NCBI RefSeq assembly: GCF_000013705.1
Contig: NC_007947.1
Span: 2,046,001-2,110,000, forward strand
From: Methylobacillus flagellatus KT
GTDB lineage: Bacteria > Pseudomonadota > Gammaproteobacteria > Burkholderiales > Methylophilaceae
Direction of reading: 5' to 3'
DNA length: 64,000 bases
The notes beneath the pieces were generated by a model. It saw nothing but the letters and a program-made list of their open reading frames with translations, was not told the origin of the DNA and searched no databases. Shown piece by piece: positions 11,350 through 21,892 of the stretch (its first letter is position 1; each line of letters begins with the position of its first letter). The translations under genes and the position numbers were made by a program.

Positions 11350-12873
11350 ATGGCCTTCATCCGCCAAGAAGATTTTATCGACAGCATCCACCAGGCATTG
11401 CAATACATTGCCTGCTACCATTCGCCGGACTTCCTCGCTGCCATGCACGATGCATGGCAGCGTGAGCCGTCTCCGGCAGCGCGGGATGCGATCGGTCAAA
11501 TCCTCATCAACTCTTATCTCTGCGCACAAGGACAACGCCCGCTCTGCCAAGACACCGGGATTGTCGTGGCCTTCGTTTCCGTCGGCATGAACGTGCAGTG
11601 GCAGGCCAGCATGAGCCTGCAGGAGATGGTGGACGAAGGTGTACGCCGCGCCTACCTCGACCCGGACAACCGCCTGCGCGCCTCCATCGTGCGCGACCCC
11701 GCGGGCAAGCGCCTCAATACCCGCGACAACACGCCGTCTGTCGTACATGTGGACATGGTGCCCGGCGATACGGTGGAAATCCATATCGCCGCCAAAGGTG
11801 GTGGATCGGAAAACAAATCCAAACTCGCCATGCTGGAACCTTCCGACGACCTCATCGAATGGGTGCTGAAAACAGTACCGGAAATGGGTGCCGGCTGGTG
11901 CCCACCTGGGGTACTCGGCATCGGCATCGGCGGCACGGCGGAAAAAGCCGTACTGCTCGCCAAGCAATCCTTGTTTGCTCCCATCGACATCCAGGCATTG
12001 AGAGCCAGGGGACCTCAGACACGGGCAGAGGAGCTACGCCTGGAAATCTACGAGAAAGTCAACCGGCTCGGCATCGGCGCTCAAGGCCTGGGCGGACTCA
12101 CAACGGTACTGGATGTGAAGATCCTGGAGGCCCCGACCCATGCGACTTCGCTACCAGTCGCCATCATTCCCAATTGCGCAGCCACACGCCATGTGCATTT
12201 CACATTGGATGGCACTGGGCCAGCACGCCTGCCTGCGCCCCGGCTGGAAGATTGGCCACGAGTTGCGCTGGATGCCAGCACCCCCATGCGCCGGGTCGAT
12301 CTCGGCAAGGTAACACGAGAAGACGTGATCAGCTGGCAGCCAGGAGAAAAACTGCTGCTCTCGGGCAAACTGCTCACCGGGCGCGATGCCGCCCATAAGC
12401 GCATCGTCGACCTGATCGCCCGCGGTGAGCCGATGCCGGAGGGCCTGGACTTCACCAACCGCTTCATCTATTACGTCGGGCCGGTCGACCCGGTAGGCGA
12501 TGAAATCATTGGCCCAGCGGGCCCCACCACCGCCACACGTATGGACCGCTTCACGGAGACCATGCTGACCCAAACCGGCCTGCTCGGCATGATAGGCAAG
12601 GCCGAGCGCGGCGAAGCCACCGTACAGTCCATCAAGCGGCATCAATCGGTCTACCTGATCGCGATCGGCGGCGCAGCCTACCTGATCTCGCAGGCCATCA
12701 AGGCATCTCGTATCGTGGCATTTGCCGACCTGGGCATGGAAGCCATCTACGAATTCACGGTGGAGGATATGCCCGTGACGGTGGCCGTGGATAGCCGAGG
12801 CCACGCTGTGCATGATACCGGCCCGGCCGAGTGGCGTCCCAGAATTGCTAACATCCCCATTTTCAGCGAATAG
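11350..12873 (+). CDS. Class I (iron-sulfur) fumarate hydratase
   Basis: Hydrates fumarate to malate in the citric acid cycle. The single chain joins the alpha and beta parts of class I fumarases. Three cysteines placed like the 4Fe-4S ligands are seen: C66 in PLCQDTG, C184 in AGWCPPG and C276 in IIPNCAATRH. The beta part has VGPVDPVGDEIIGPAGPTTA. The ATG at 11350 gives 507 residues, starting just before the conserved N-terminal helix; upstream in-frame starts add 40 residues of unlike composition. A FumA/FumB-type enzyme is oxygen-sensitive; no class II fumC is in the window. Confidence 0.92.
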   Translation: MAFIRQEDFIDSIHQALQYIACYHSPDFLAAMHDAWQREPSPAARDAIGQILINSYLCAQGQRPLCQDTGIVVAFVSVGMNVQWQASMSLQEMVDEGVRRAYLDPDNRLRASIVRDPAGKRLNTRDNTPSVVHVDMVPGDTVEIHIAAKGGGSENKSKLAMLEPSDDLIEWVLKTVPEMGAGWCPPGVLGIGIGGTAEKAVLLAKQSLFAPIDIQALRARGPQTRAEELRLEIYEKVNRLGIGAQGLGGLTTVLDVKILEAPTHATSLPVAIIPNCAATRHVHFTLDGTGPARLPAPRLEDWPRVALDASTPMRRVDLGKVTREDVISWQPGEKLLLSGKLLTGRDAAHKRIVDLIARGEPMPEGLDFTNRFIYYVGPVDPVGDEIIGPAGPTTATRMDRFTETMLTQTGLLGMIGKAERGEATVQSIKRHQSVYLIAIGGAAYLISQAIKASRIVAFADLGMEAIYEFTVEDMPVTVAVDSRGHAVHDTGPAEWRPRIANIPIFSE

Positions 12874-12886
12874 ACAGGATTTATCC

Positions 12887-13957
12887 ATGGCTAAATTGTT
12901 TACCCCGATCCGTTTCCGCGACACTGAAATCAAGAACCGTATTTTCGTCTCGCCCATGTGCCAGTATTCCGCCGAGGAAGGTATCGCCAATCACTGGCAC
13001 CTGGTGCATCTCGGTGGCCTGGCTGTGGGCGGCGCAGGCCTGATCATCGTCGAGGCGACAGCGGTAGCGCCCGAAGGCCGCATTACGCCTTTCTGCCTGG
13101 GGCTATGGTCAGACGCCCACACCCAGGCATTCAAGCCCATCGTGGATTTCATCAAACAACAGGGCGCCATCCCTGCCATCCAGATCGCTCATGCAGGGCG
13201 CAAAGCCTCTTGCGATGCCCCTTGGCGTGACGGCAAATTCCTGCCTCCGGAACAAGGCGGCTGGCAGACCTTCGCTCCCTCCGCCATTCCCGTCACGCCC
13301 GAGCATGGCACGCCCCATGCCCTCAGCCGTGAGGAAATCCAGCAGGTCGCGGCGCAATTCCATGCCGCGGCCAAGCGCGCGCTAGATGCGGGCTTCGAGG
13401 TGCTGGAACTGCATTGCGCCCACGGCTATCTATTGCACGAATTTCTTTCTCCCCTATCCAACCGCCGTGAAGACGAATACGGCGGTAGCCTGGAGAACCG
13501 CTGCCGCCTAGCACTGGATATTGCCCGCGATCTGCGCACATTGTGGCCGCAGGACAAACCTGTTTTCGTGCGCATTTCCGCGACCGACTGGGTGGAAGGC
13601 GGCTGGGACATCGACCAATCGATACAATTCGCCAAATGGCTCAAGGAGGCAGGAATAGATTTGATAGACTGCTCCAGCGGCGGCTTGATCCTGGATGCCA
13701 AGATTCCTGCCGGGCCCGGGTACCAGACCGAGTTCGCACAACGCATCCGCCACGAGACTGGCATCGCGACTGGCGCGGTGGGGTTGATCACATCGGCCGT
13801 ACAAGCTGAGCATATCCTCGTCTCTGGACAGGCCGATGTCGTCATGCTCGCGCGCAAGCTGCTGAGTGACCCGCACTGGCCGCTGCATGCCGCCAAGGAA
13901 TTGCGTACGGATGTCACATGGCCAGCGCAATATGTGCGCGCCAAGCATATTGAATAA
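12887..13957 (+). CDS. NADH:flavin oxidoreductase (Old Yellow Enzyme, YqjM/NamA-like)
   Basis: An FMN-dependent TIM-barrel reductase of activated alkenes; the physiological substrate is unknown. The short YqjM-type N-terminus KLFTPIRFRDTEIKNRIFV is followed by SPMCQYSAEEG, whose cysteine (C25) matches the redox-tuning cysteine of YqjM. Substrate-binding histidines fit the HCAHGYLLHEFLSPLSNRR stretch. The ATG at 12887 gives 356 residues with the start 14 bp after the fumarase stop, so the two may be cotranscribed. A link to xenobiotic or quinone detoxification is only a family-level guess. Confidence 0.9.
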   Translation: MAKLFTPIRFRDTEIKNRIFVSPMCQYSAEEGIANHWHLVHLGGLAVGGAGLIIVEATAVAPEGRITPFCLGLWSDAHTQAFKPIVDFIKQQGAIPAIQIAHAGRKASCDAPWRDGKFLPPEQGGWQTFAPSAIPVTPEHGTPHALSREEIQQVAAQFHAAAKRALDAGFEVLELHCAHGYLLHEFLSPLSNRREDEYGGSLENRCRLALDIARDLRTLWPQDKPVFVRISATDWVEGGWDIDQSIQFAKWLKEAGIDLIDCSSGGLILDAKIPAGPGYQTEFAQRIRHETGIATGAVGLITSAVQAEHILVSGQADVVMLARKLLSDPHWPLHAAKELRTDVTWPAQYVRAKHIE

Positions 13958-13999
13958 TCGCAGGAGCCGGCTTGGACTGGCGCCGCTCAGAAAGGAAAC

Positions 14000-14197
14000 A
14001 TGATGAAATGGACTGATAGCCAGCGAATCGCTGAAGCACTATACGACAAATATCCTGACGTGGATCCGAAAACAATACGATTCACCGACCTCTATGACTG
14101 GATACTAGCGCTGGAAGACTTCGACGACGAACCGGAAAAATGCGGCGAACGCATCCTGGAAGCCATCCAGATGGCATGGATAAAAGAAGCGGAATAA
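14000..14197 (+). CDS. iscX: Iron-sulfur assembly modulator IscX
   Basis: A small acidic protein of 65 residues. [20 protein letters not shown], then [19 protein letters not shown], is an almost residue-by-residue match to the IscX (YfhJ) pattern known from Escherichia coli. IscX binds IscS and iron and slows or regulates cluster assembly. It usually ends the isc operon, but here no isc gene is adjacent; it stands 42 bp after the reductase gene and 41 bp before the phosphohexomutase. A good ribosome-binding site (aaagga) precedes the double ATG. Confidence 0.95.
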   Translation: MMKWTDSQRIAEALYDKYPDVDPKTIRFTDLYDWILALEDFDDEPEKCGERILEAIQMAWIKEAE

Positions 14198-14238
14198 CCT
14201 AGATTCAAGCATTTTCAGCATCAATTTAAGGGAGCGCC

Positions 14239-15612
14239 ATGACAGCACCAAAAGAAATCTTCAAAGCTTACGATATCCGCGGCATCGTCGGTAAAACCCT
14301 GACCCCGGAAATCGTGGAGTCCATCGGCCATGCGATCGGCAGCGAAGCTGCGCTGCGTGACCAGAAAACTATCTGTATCGGCTATGACGGCCGCCTATCC
14401 GGCCCCGAGCTTGCCGCAGCGCTTTCGCGCGGTATCCGCAAGAGCGGCCTGGATGTGATCAATCTCGGGCTAGTAGCGACTCCTATGGTATATTTCGCCG
14501 CCTACCATCTTCAGACCGGTTCCGGCGTCATGGTGACCGGCAGCCATAACCCGCCCGAATACAACGGCTTGAAAATGGTCTTGGCAGGCGAAACCTTGTC
14601 CGGCGACACCATACAACGGCTGCGCGCGCGTATCGACAACAACGACTTCGTTCATGGCAACGGCACGGAAAGCAGCCACGACATTGCCCCTGCCTATATT
14701 GAACGCATAGCCTCCGACATCAAGCTCAAGCGTCCCATCAAGCTGACAGTGGATTGCGGCAACGGCGTCCCCGGCGCTTTTGCAGGCAAGCTTTACCGCG
14801 CGCTCGGCTGCGAGGTGGAGGAATTGTTCTGCGAAGTGGATGGGCATTTCCCCAACCATCACCCTGATCCTTCAGTCCCGGAAAATCTCAAGGACCTGAT
14901 CGAAAACCTGCTGGCAGGTCAATCCGAAATCGGGTTCGCTTTCGATGGCGACGGCGACCGTCTCGGCGTGGTCACCAAGGATGGCAGCATCATCTACCCG
15001 GATCGACAACTACTGCTGTTCGCCGAGGATGTGCTCAAGCGCAGCCCCAAGGCTACCATCATTTACGACGTCAAATCCACGCGCAACCTTTCCCCCTGGA
15101 TCAAGCAGCGCGGCGGCGAGCCATTGATGTGGAAAACCGGACACTCCCTGGTCAAGGCCAAGATGAAGGAAACCGGCGCTGCGTTGGCTGGTGAGATGAG
15201 CGGGCATATATTTTTCAAGGAACGCTGGTACGGCTTCGACGACGGCTTGTATTCCGGCGCGCGCCTGCTGGAAATCCTCAGCCAGTTCGACGATCCTTCC
15301 GCCGTGCTCAATGCGTTGCCCGACAGCGTCAGCACCCCTGAGCAGCATATCCACATGCGGGAAGGAGAGCCGCACCGCTTAATCAGCGAGCTGCAGGCCA
15401 GCGCCAAGTTCGAAGGGGCAAACGAAGTCATCACTATCGACGGCTTGCGTGTCGAATACAGTGATGGTTTCGGCCTGATGCGCCCTTCCAACACTACGCC
15501 CGTGATCGTCTTGCGCTTCGAAGCGGACAATGCCGAGGCGCTCAAGCGTATTCAGGAACAATTCCGCAGCGTCATCCTGGCTGCCGCGCCTAACGCCAAG
15601 CTACCTTTCTGA
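14239..15612 (+). CDS. Phosphomannomutase / phosphoglucomutase (AlgC-like)
   Basis: Moves the phosphate between C6 and C1 of mannose or glucose, supplying GDP-mannose or UDP-glucose precursors for LPS and exopolysaccharide. The alpha-D-phosphohexomutase domains are in order: IFKAYDIRGIVGKTL (1), the phosphoserine loop MVTGSHNPPEYNGLKM, the metal loop FAFDGDGDRLGVV and the sugar loop GEMSGHIFF, ending with the phosphate-binding RPSNTTPVIVLRFEA. The 457 residues agree with the AlgC/ManB group. A second mutase gene of the Pgm type lies 1 kb away, so this one is more likely the mannose-active or dual-specific enzyme. Confidence 0.93.
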   Translation: MTAPKEIFKAYDIRGIVGKTLTPEIVESIGHAIGSEAALRDQKTICIGYDGRLSGPELAAALSRGIRKSGLDVINLGLVATPMVYFAAYHLQTGSGVMVTGSHNPPEYNGLKMVLAGETLSGDTIQRLRARIDNNDFVHGNGTESSHDIAPAYIERIASDIKLKRPIKLTVDCGNGVPGAFAGKLYRALGCEVEELFCEVDGHFPNHHPDPSVPENLKDLIENLLAGQSEIGFAFDGDGDRLGVVTKDGSIIYPDRQLLLFAEDVLKRSPKATIIYDVKSTRNLSPWIKQRGGEPLMWKTGHSLVKAKMKETGAALAGEMSGHIFFKERWYGFDDGLYSGARLLEILSQFDDPSAVLNALPDSVSTPEQHIHMREGEPHRLISELQASAKFEGANEVITIDGLRVEYSDGFGLMRPSNTTPVIVLRFEADNAEALKRIQEQFRSVILAAAPNAKLPF

Positions 15613-15614
15613 GC

Positions 15615-16091
15615 ATGCGCAACTCGCGGCTGCTATGGTGGGTCATCTGGCTGGCATTGGCAGGCGCGGTCTACCACTTGGCGGATCGTGCATTAAACCC
15701 CAACCGCATCGGTATTCTGGGGGATGCTCCCAGCGTCACGCTGCAGCGCGGGCTTGACGGGCATTATCGCGCCGAGGCGCTCATCAATGGTGTCAAGGTC
15801 AACGTGCTGGTGGATACCGGCGCAACCGGCGTCGCCATATCGCCGCGCATTGCAGAGCGCCTGCAATTGAAAAGCAACCAGGCAGTTCGTACCTCCACCG
15901 CCAATGGCGAGACTGTGGCCTACATGACCCGGCTGCAGTCCGTACAGCTGGGCGGCGTCAAGGCGGACAATGTCGCTGCCGTGATTGCTCCTGGACTAGA
16001 TGGCGACGTACTGCTGGGAATGTCGTTCCTGGCACGCATGGATGTCCGCCTATTCCAAGGCAAGATGACGATTACGCAGGTTGAGGAATAG
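15615..16091 (+). CDS. Retropepsin-like clan AA aspartic protease
   Basis: A 158-residue protein with one N-terminal hydrophobic segment (about residues 5-22, LLWWVIWLALAGAVYHLA), probably a membrane anchor. A single aspartic protease half-site follows, VDTGATGVAISPRIAERL (about residues 66-83). A second flap-like region includes GLDGDVLLGMSFLARMDV. One-lobe proteins like this must dimerise to form an active site. It matches the predicted aspartyl-protease family often annotated TIGR02281; substrates are unknown. It starts 2 bp after the mutase stop, so cotranscription is likely. Its 3' end overlaps the opposing decayed acetyltransferase by 20 bp. Confidence 0.8.
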   Translation: MRNSRLLWWVIWLALAGAVYHLADRALNPNRIGILGDAPSVTLQRGLDGHYRAEALINGVKVNVLVDTGATGVAISPRIAERLQLKSNQAVRTSTANGETVAYMTRLQSVQLGGVKADNVAAVIAPGLDGDVLLGMSFLARMDVRLFQGKMTITQVEE

Positions 16092-16653
16092 CCGGCGCTC
16101 CTTGCGCCTGCCGCCATCGGTGAAGCCTCAGGCGGTATAGCACATGAGGTCTTAACCTCGGAATATCGGCAACGGCGGGATGATCGAAACTTCCTGCGAT
16201 ATCCTGCCGCATGGAGAGCCGCTCCATCAACGCTATGGAGCGGCGATTTTCCGCAGTGGCAAATGCCACAATCTCCTCCAGCCCCAACTCTTCAAACCCT
16301 ATACGCAAGGCAGCCTAGCCTCGAAGGCGTACCCTTGTCCCCAATACGTCCGGCCAGGCGCCAACCAATTTCGACACAAGGTTGAAAAGGTAAATCATGG
16401 GCAGGGATATGCAAGCCCACAAAACCGATAAAACGATGGCTGAGCCTCTCCTCCACTGCCCATAGGCCTCAGCCGCGCTGCTCGATCAAACTGGCACAAC
16501 GCCTTGCCATGGCGTCACTCTGCTGACTATCCAGAGTGTCAGGGAAATACGCCATGACTTCAGGGTCGGCATTGAGTAAAGCAAATGGCGCGAGATCCGC
16601 CTCACGCCATTGCCTCAACACCAACCTCTCAGTCGGGACCCCGAGGTATTGCA

Positions 16654-16654
<1 letters not shown>
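16072..16654 (-). pseudogene. Decayed GNAT acetyltransferase (RimJ/RimL type)
   Basis: Three reading-frame pieces together make a RimJ/RimL-like N-acetyltransferase. The first, from the ATG at 16654, reads TERLVLRQWREADLAPFALL and ends at an in-frame TGA (16469-16471). The same frame continues with WAVEERLSHRFIGFVGLH up to WRLAGR. A one-base shift near 16345 is needed to recover YWGQGYAFEA, and another near 16316 to recover LRIGFEELGLEEIVAFATAE. The ATG overlaps the pgm stop, so it was once translated from that transcript. Three separate lesions make a sequencing error unlikely as the sole cause. Confidence 0.85.
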
Positions 16655-18306
<1,652 letters not shown>

Positions 18307-18357
18307 TTAGGTTCAAATGCAGAAGCTAACTTACTTGATTAACAGCCCACTTTCAAG

Positions 18358-18386
18358 TTGACAAAAGTGTGAAACCTCAGGATAAT
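18358..18386 (+). promoter_or_regulatory. Sigma-70 promoter of tRNA-Lys
   Basis: A perfect -35 TTGACA (18358-18363), a 17-bp spacer and -10 GATAAT (18381-18386) lie directly upstream of the tRNA. The predicted start is around 18393, leaving a very short 5' leader. Confidence 0.85.
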
Positions 18387-18400
18387 CTCGCTTCTCGATT

Positions 18401-18476
18401 GGGGCATTAGCTCAGTTGGTAGAGCAGCGGACTCTTAATCCGTTTGTCGTAGGTTCGACCCCTACATGCCCCACCA
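18401..18476 (+). tRNA. tRNA-Lys (CUU anticodon)
   Basis: A full cloverleaf can be folded. The acceptor arms are GGGGCAT and ATGCCCC. The D stem is GCTC/GAGC with AGTTGGTA in the loop. The anticodon stem GCGGA/TCCGT holds the loop CTCTTAA with anticodon CTT. The T arm contains GGTTCGACC. Discriminator A and an encoded CCA (18474-18476) follow. It decodes AAG. Confidence 0.97.
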
Positions 18477-18484
18477 ATCGCATC

Positions 18485-18517
18485 AAGGCTTGCAGCATTG
18501 CAGGCCTTTTTCGTTTT
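18485..18517 (+). terminator. Rho-independent terminator of tRNA-Lys
   Basis: The hairpin AAGGCtTGCA / TGCAgGCCTT with a GCAT loop is followed by a T-rich tract (tttttcgttttt), 9 bp after the tRNA CCA end. Confidence 0.85.
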
Positions 18518-19057
18518 TCGCAATGATTTCCCAACTGTTTACCTCCTTGCTCTACATATGGGCGGATATCCCGAGTATTGGCAGTCCTAAAGATATCTTT
18601 CGAGCCTGGGGAAACTCTTCGAAGCCCATACGCATTCATCAGCGCGATGAGAGTTGACATGACCGCCTGAATGAGCAGAGAGCAGACGTATGCCAATATC
18701 TAAGTGGCCTCGTGAACTGGAGAGGAAAATAATAACAATCCGCCAAGGGCAAACATCATTTTCTAGGACCTCACTCGCAAATATTGCTCTTTACTGCCCC
18801 TGTACCCCTTTGGAAAATTTGTGAATCTGGCAATTTGACTTGGCTTTTTCGAACACTCGGACCTCAAGCCCCACTCAGTATTGGTGATTTTGACTATAAA
18901 TTTAAAAATATATAGGTAAGCAATATTTCATGGTATGAATGTAGCGTTGGAGCATCTTAAAGAGGCGGACAAGCCGTCGATTGCACATGACCTGAACTTG
19001 ATGCTGTCATGTCAGATATGACGGTGGAAAGACGGGCGCAGTAAGTGGATGGCCAGG
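18518..19057. other. Gene-free region after tRNA-Lys
   Basis: About 540 bp without a convincing gene. Short open frames on both strands lack ribosome-binding sites; the longest minus-strand one is antisense of the tRNA. The second half is AT-rich (18895-18930). No copy of the tRNA 3' end, integrase fragment or inverted terminal repeat was seen, so there is no positive evidence for an integrated element, only a location where such elements often insert. Confidence 0.55.
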
Positions 19058-19564
19058 TCAGATCAACTCACCCAGGGTTTTGGGGAGAATCCTGTCATAG
19101 CTTTCACGAAACCTTGCAGTGAGCAATTGCAACAGCCTGATCAGCACCTTGTTGCCTAGCTTGGGCATATTGGCCAGCAATTGATATAGCGCATCCCTGC
19201 TCAGCACGGCAAAGTCAGTGGGCAAGCTGGCAACACAGCTGGCAGAGCGCGGCATGCCATCAATCATTGACATTTCACCAATGATGGCGCCAGCCCCGAC
19301 CTTGGCAATGGTCTGTATTCCCTTGTTCGGAATATCCTTGATGACGTTCACTTCTCCCGTCAGGATCAGGAGCAAGTAATCTCCTGGATCGCCCTCCGTC
19401 AGCAGCTGACAGTCCCTGGGTGCAGCATAGCACTGCATATAGGAGCACAAATAACGCACTTCCTCGTTGGAAAAGTCCCCGAACAGCTTGATTTTATTTA
19501 CAATCTCGAGGATTTCCTCGAAATATTTATCCGCACCGCCCAGATGCACCAGATCAGGATACAT
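19058..19564 (-). CDS. Cyclic nucleotide-binding domain protein without DNA-binding domain
   Basis: 168 residues containing one cNMP-binding (Crp/Fnr N-terminal) beta-barrel at about residues 25-145. The hydrophobic beta-roll LLTEGDPGDYLLLILTGEVN and the phosphate-binding cassette GAIIGEMSMIDGMPRSASCV, with the glutamate and arginine expected for cNMP contact, are visible. After the barrel there is only a short helical tail and no helix-turn-helix, so it is not a classic Crp regulator. It may sense cAMP or c-di-GMP and act on a partner protein; none is identified. It is divergent from the LuxR-type gene at 19736, with a shared 171-bp promoter region. Confidence 0.82.
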   Translation of the reverse strand: MYPDLVHLGGADKYFEEILEIVNKIKLFGDFSNEEVRYLCSYMQCYAAPRDCQLLTEGDPGDYLLLILTGEVNVIKDIPNKGIQTIAKVGAGAIIGEMSMIDGMPRSASCVASLPTDFAVLSRDALYQLLANMPKLGNKVLIRLLQLLTARFRESYDRILPKTLGELI

Positions 19565-19735
19565 GTAAATTCAGCCCTTAAATTAAAGGAATTTATGGAT
19601 TAACCGTAAAGTATTTAGGGTAAAAAAGATAAAAGCTCTCATTACTCAAGTTATTTGCGTCATAATAATGCAAGAGTATCTGAACGACATATAAAAAGTT
19701 AGACCTGAATTGCTTAGTAAATTATAACCGAGCAC

Positions 19736-20509
19736 ATGTCCTTAAATAAAAACTTAAACGATATTGAGAAAAGCCAGTTAATTGAGCTAATGCATGAATC
19801 TTTGAGAATTCGCTCGCACTTTGAGCTTTTTCTCTGGATGCAGGGAAAACTTCAGGTTTTCCTGCCGCATGAAATCATGATAACGGCTTGGGGAGACTTT
19901 TCACTTGGAGTCATATACTTCAACATTGTTTCCCCCCTGCCAGGCATCCGCTCCGACAAGATTGCCAGTCATGAAATCAATCAGTTCCTGCAAAACCTGT
20001 TCAACTATTGGCTGAACCATGCCAAGGCCCCTTTCACGCTCGCAGCAGCCGACAACATCCTGCATGACTGCGAATTCTCTAACAAAGAATCAAGCTATTA
20101 CTTAAAAAACATGAAATCGGCATTGGTGCATGCCATCAAGGATCACCGTGGCAGGCATGATTGCCTTTATGTATTGCTTAGCTCCAACCTGAGCTTCCCC
20201 CCAGCCTCTCGTCCCATGCTGGAAGCGCTTCTACCCTATATCGATAGCGCATTGCGGCAGATAGAACACTTGCCGGAGCAGCAACCGACACTGATCAAGG
20301 CAGAACCCGAGCCCAAGGATGAAAGCCTGAATATCCTTTCCGGCCGCGAGCTGGAGATCATGGACTGGGTCACCAAAGGCAAAACCAACCAGGAAATTGG
20401 CATGATTCTTGATATCAGCGCCTTTACTGTCAAAAATCATTTACAGCGCATTTTCAAAAAACTCAATGTTATGAATCGTGCACAAGCCGTCGCCAAATTC
20501 CGCAAATAA
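19736..20509 (+). CDS. LuxR-family transcriptional regulator, EpsA-like
   Basis: 257 residues with a C-terminal LuxR/GerE helix-turn-helix (about 193-257: LSGRELEIMDWVTKGKTNQE, then ILDISAFTVKNHLQRIFKKL). The N-terminal ~180 residues are not a receiver or autoinducer domain I recognise; the stretch ESLRIRSHFELFLWMQGKLQ resembles EpsA, the regulator known from the Methylobacillus methanolan exopolysaccharide cluster and from PEP-CTERM/XrtB systems. That assignment is from memory of the family, not a search. No exopolysaccharide genes are adjacent; the gene stands alone between the cNMP protein and the che cluster. Confidence 0.7.
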   Translation: MSLNKNLNDIEKSQLIELMHESLRIRSHFELFLWMQGKLQVFLPHEIMITAWGDFSLGVIYFNIVSPLPGIRSDKIASHEINQFLQNLFNYWLNHAKAPFTLAAADNILHDCEFSNKESSYYLKNMKSALVHAIKDHRGRHDCLYVLLSSNLSFPPASRPMLEALLPYIDSALRQIEHLPEQQPTLIKAEPEPKDESLNILSGRELEIMDWVTKGKTNQEIGMILDISAFTVKNHLQRIFKKLNVMNRAQAVAKFRK

Positions 20510-20755
20510 CCATTGTTTCAATTCCGGCAGCTAAAAAGGCCATGACATTTACAGCCTTTCCACCTTTCGATTTTCATTCACCCATGGTTGCGTAACTTGT
20601 CGCAGTTATGCGATAACGCTGACATTCCCCTGAAAAATGTGGTGTACTGCGTGCTTTTTGCACATTTTATTTTGCCCTGCTCTTGGGATGAATAGTCTCT
20701 TATCCCAGACTGGACAACAATAGGCCAATCGGACTAGCCACGTAGAGGCAAGTGC

Positions 20756-21421
20756 TCAGAACCCGAGGCTGTCCAGCAAATCGTCCACCTGCTCCTGACT
20801 CGCGACTACGTCGACGGCGGCATCCGGATTGATCTGCGGGCCATTCAACAAGGTGTTGTCCTCCTTCTTGACTGCGGTGCCGGGAGAGAAATCGATCAGC
20901 ACCTGTACCAGTTGCTGTTCTATTTCCTGTGCCAGTTCGGTAATCTTCTTGATCACTTGCCCGGTCAGGTCCTGGAAGTCCTGTGCCATCATGATGTCGA
21001 GCAACTGAGCCTTGGTCGCGTCAGTATGATTGACCGTCCTGGAGAGAAATGCCAGCGTCTCGTCAGCCAATTGGTCATAATCGCGCTTGAGCGAGGGAGC
21101 GGCCAAGATACTCTTCCAACGTTCTTCGAGGCTGACGGCCTGTTGATTCAATTCATCCTGCAGGGGAGTCGCAATGTCGGTCGCGTTCAATACCCGCTCC
21201 GCTGCCTGTTCGGTCATACGTGCCACGTAATTCAATCTGTCACGCGCATCGGGAATACCTTGTGCCGCCTGCTCCAGCAATTTGTCGAAACCGAGACCTC
21301 GCAGGCTTTCATGCAAATTCCTGGTCAGCAATCCAATGCGGTGCAACATTTCGTCATGCGAGGTTTGAATGCTGCTCACATTCTCAGGGACAATCTCTGC
21401 ATTTTGAAGTGGATTCGTCAT
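20756..21421 (-). CDS. cheZ: CheY-P phosphatase CheZ
   Basis: CheZ dephosphorylates phospho-CheY at the flagellar motor or receptor array. The catalytic helix MMAQDFQDLTGQVIKKITEL contains the diagnostic D and Q (D151 and Q155 from the chosen start) in the DxxxQ arrangement. The C-terminal CheY-binding peptide QEQVDDLLDSLGF is intact. The ATG at 21421 has a purine-rich site (ggggg) six bases upstream; another ATG six bases earlier overlaps the cheY stop. It is the last gene of the chemotaxis array. Confidence 0.95.
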   Translation of the reverse strand: MTNPLQNAEIVPENVSSIQTSHDEMLHRIGLLTRNLHESLRGLGFDKLLEQAAQGIPDARDRLNYVARMTEQAAERVLNATDIATPLQDELNQQAVSLEERWKSILAAPSLKRDYDQLADETLAFLSRTVNHTDATKAQLLDIMMAQDFQDLTGQVIKKITELAQEIEQQLVQVLIDFSPGTAVKKEDNTLLNGPQINPDAAVDVVASQEQVDDLLDSLGF

Positions 21422-21423
21422 GA

Positions 21424-21822
21424 TCATCCCCCTGCTTTTTCAAGCTTTTCGAAGATTTTACTGAGCTTTTCGTCCAAGGTTGCTGCAGTGAATGGCTTCA
21501 CCACATAGCCGCTGGCACCTGCCTGGGCAGCGGCTATGATATTTTCCTTCTTCGCCTCAGCAGTCACCATCAGTACCGGCAATGACGACAACGCCGGATC
21601 GGCACGTATCTGCTGCAACATGGTCAAGCCATCCATATTGGGCATATTCCAGTCGGATACGACAAAATCAAAGCTTCCACTCCTCAATTTGGCCAAAGCC
21701 ATGACGCCATCTTCTGCTTCATCGACATTGTTGTATCCCAACTCTTTGAGCAGATTACGCACAATACGCCGCATCGTGGAGAAGTCATCGACCACCAGAA
21801 ATTTGGTATTGGGGTTTGCCAT
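21424..21822 (-). CDS. cheY: Chemotaxis response regulator CheY
   Basis: A 132-residue stand-alone receiver domain. The acidic pair is in [18 protein letters not shown], the phospho-acceptor aspartate in [12 protein letters not shown], the threonine in [13 protein letters not shown] and the lysine in YVVKPF. The sequence is very close to enteric CheY and the gene directly precedes cheZ, so it is the likely motor-binding regulator. A second receiver gene lies beside cheA. Confidence 0.95.
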   Translation of the reverse strand: MANPNTKFLVVDDFSTMRRIVRNLLKELGYNNVDEAEDGVMALAKLRSGSFDFVVSDWNMPNMDGLTMLQQIRADPALSSLPVLMVTAEAKKENIIAAAQAGASGYVVKPFTAATLDEKLSKIFEKLEKAGG

Positions 21823-21892
21823 TTGTTACTCCATTTCAGATTTTATTAGTATTGCCGGGAATGCCTGGCAGTAGCGCACAAGCACTTCCATT

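Noticed and set aside
18412..18696. 94-codon minus-strand open frame ending in the tRNA-Lys gene
   Set aside because: Its C-terminus (VGVEPTTNGLRVRCSTN) is the well-known false translation of a tRNA antisense strand; there is no ribosome-binding site.
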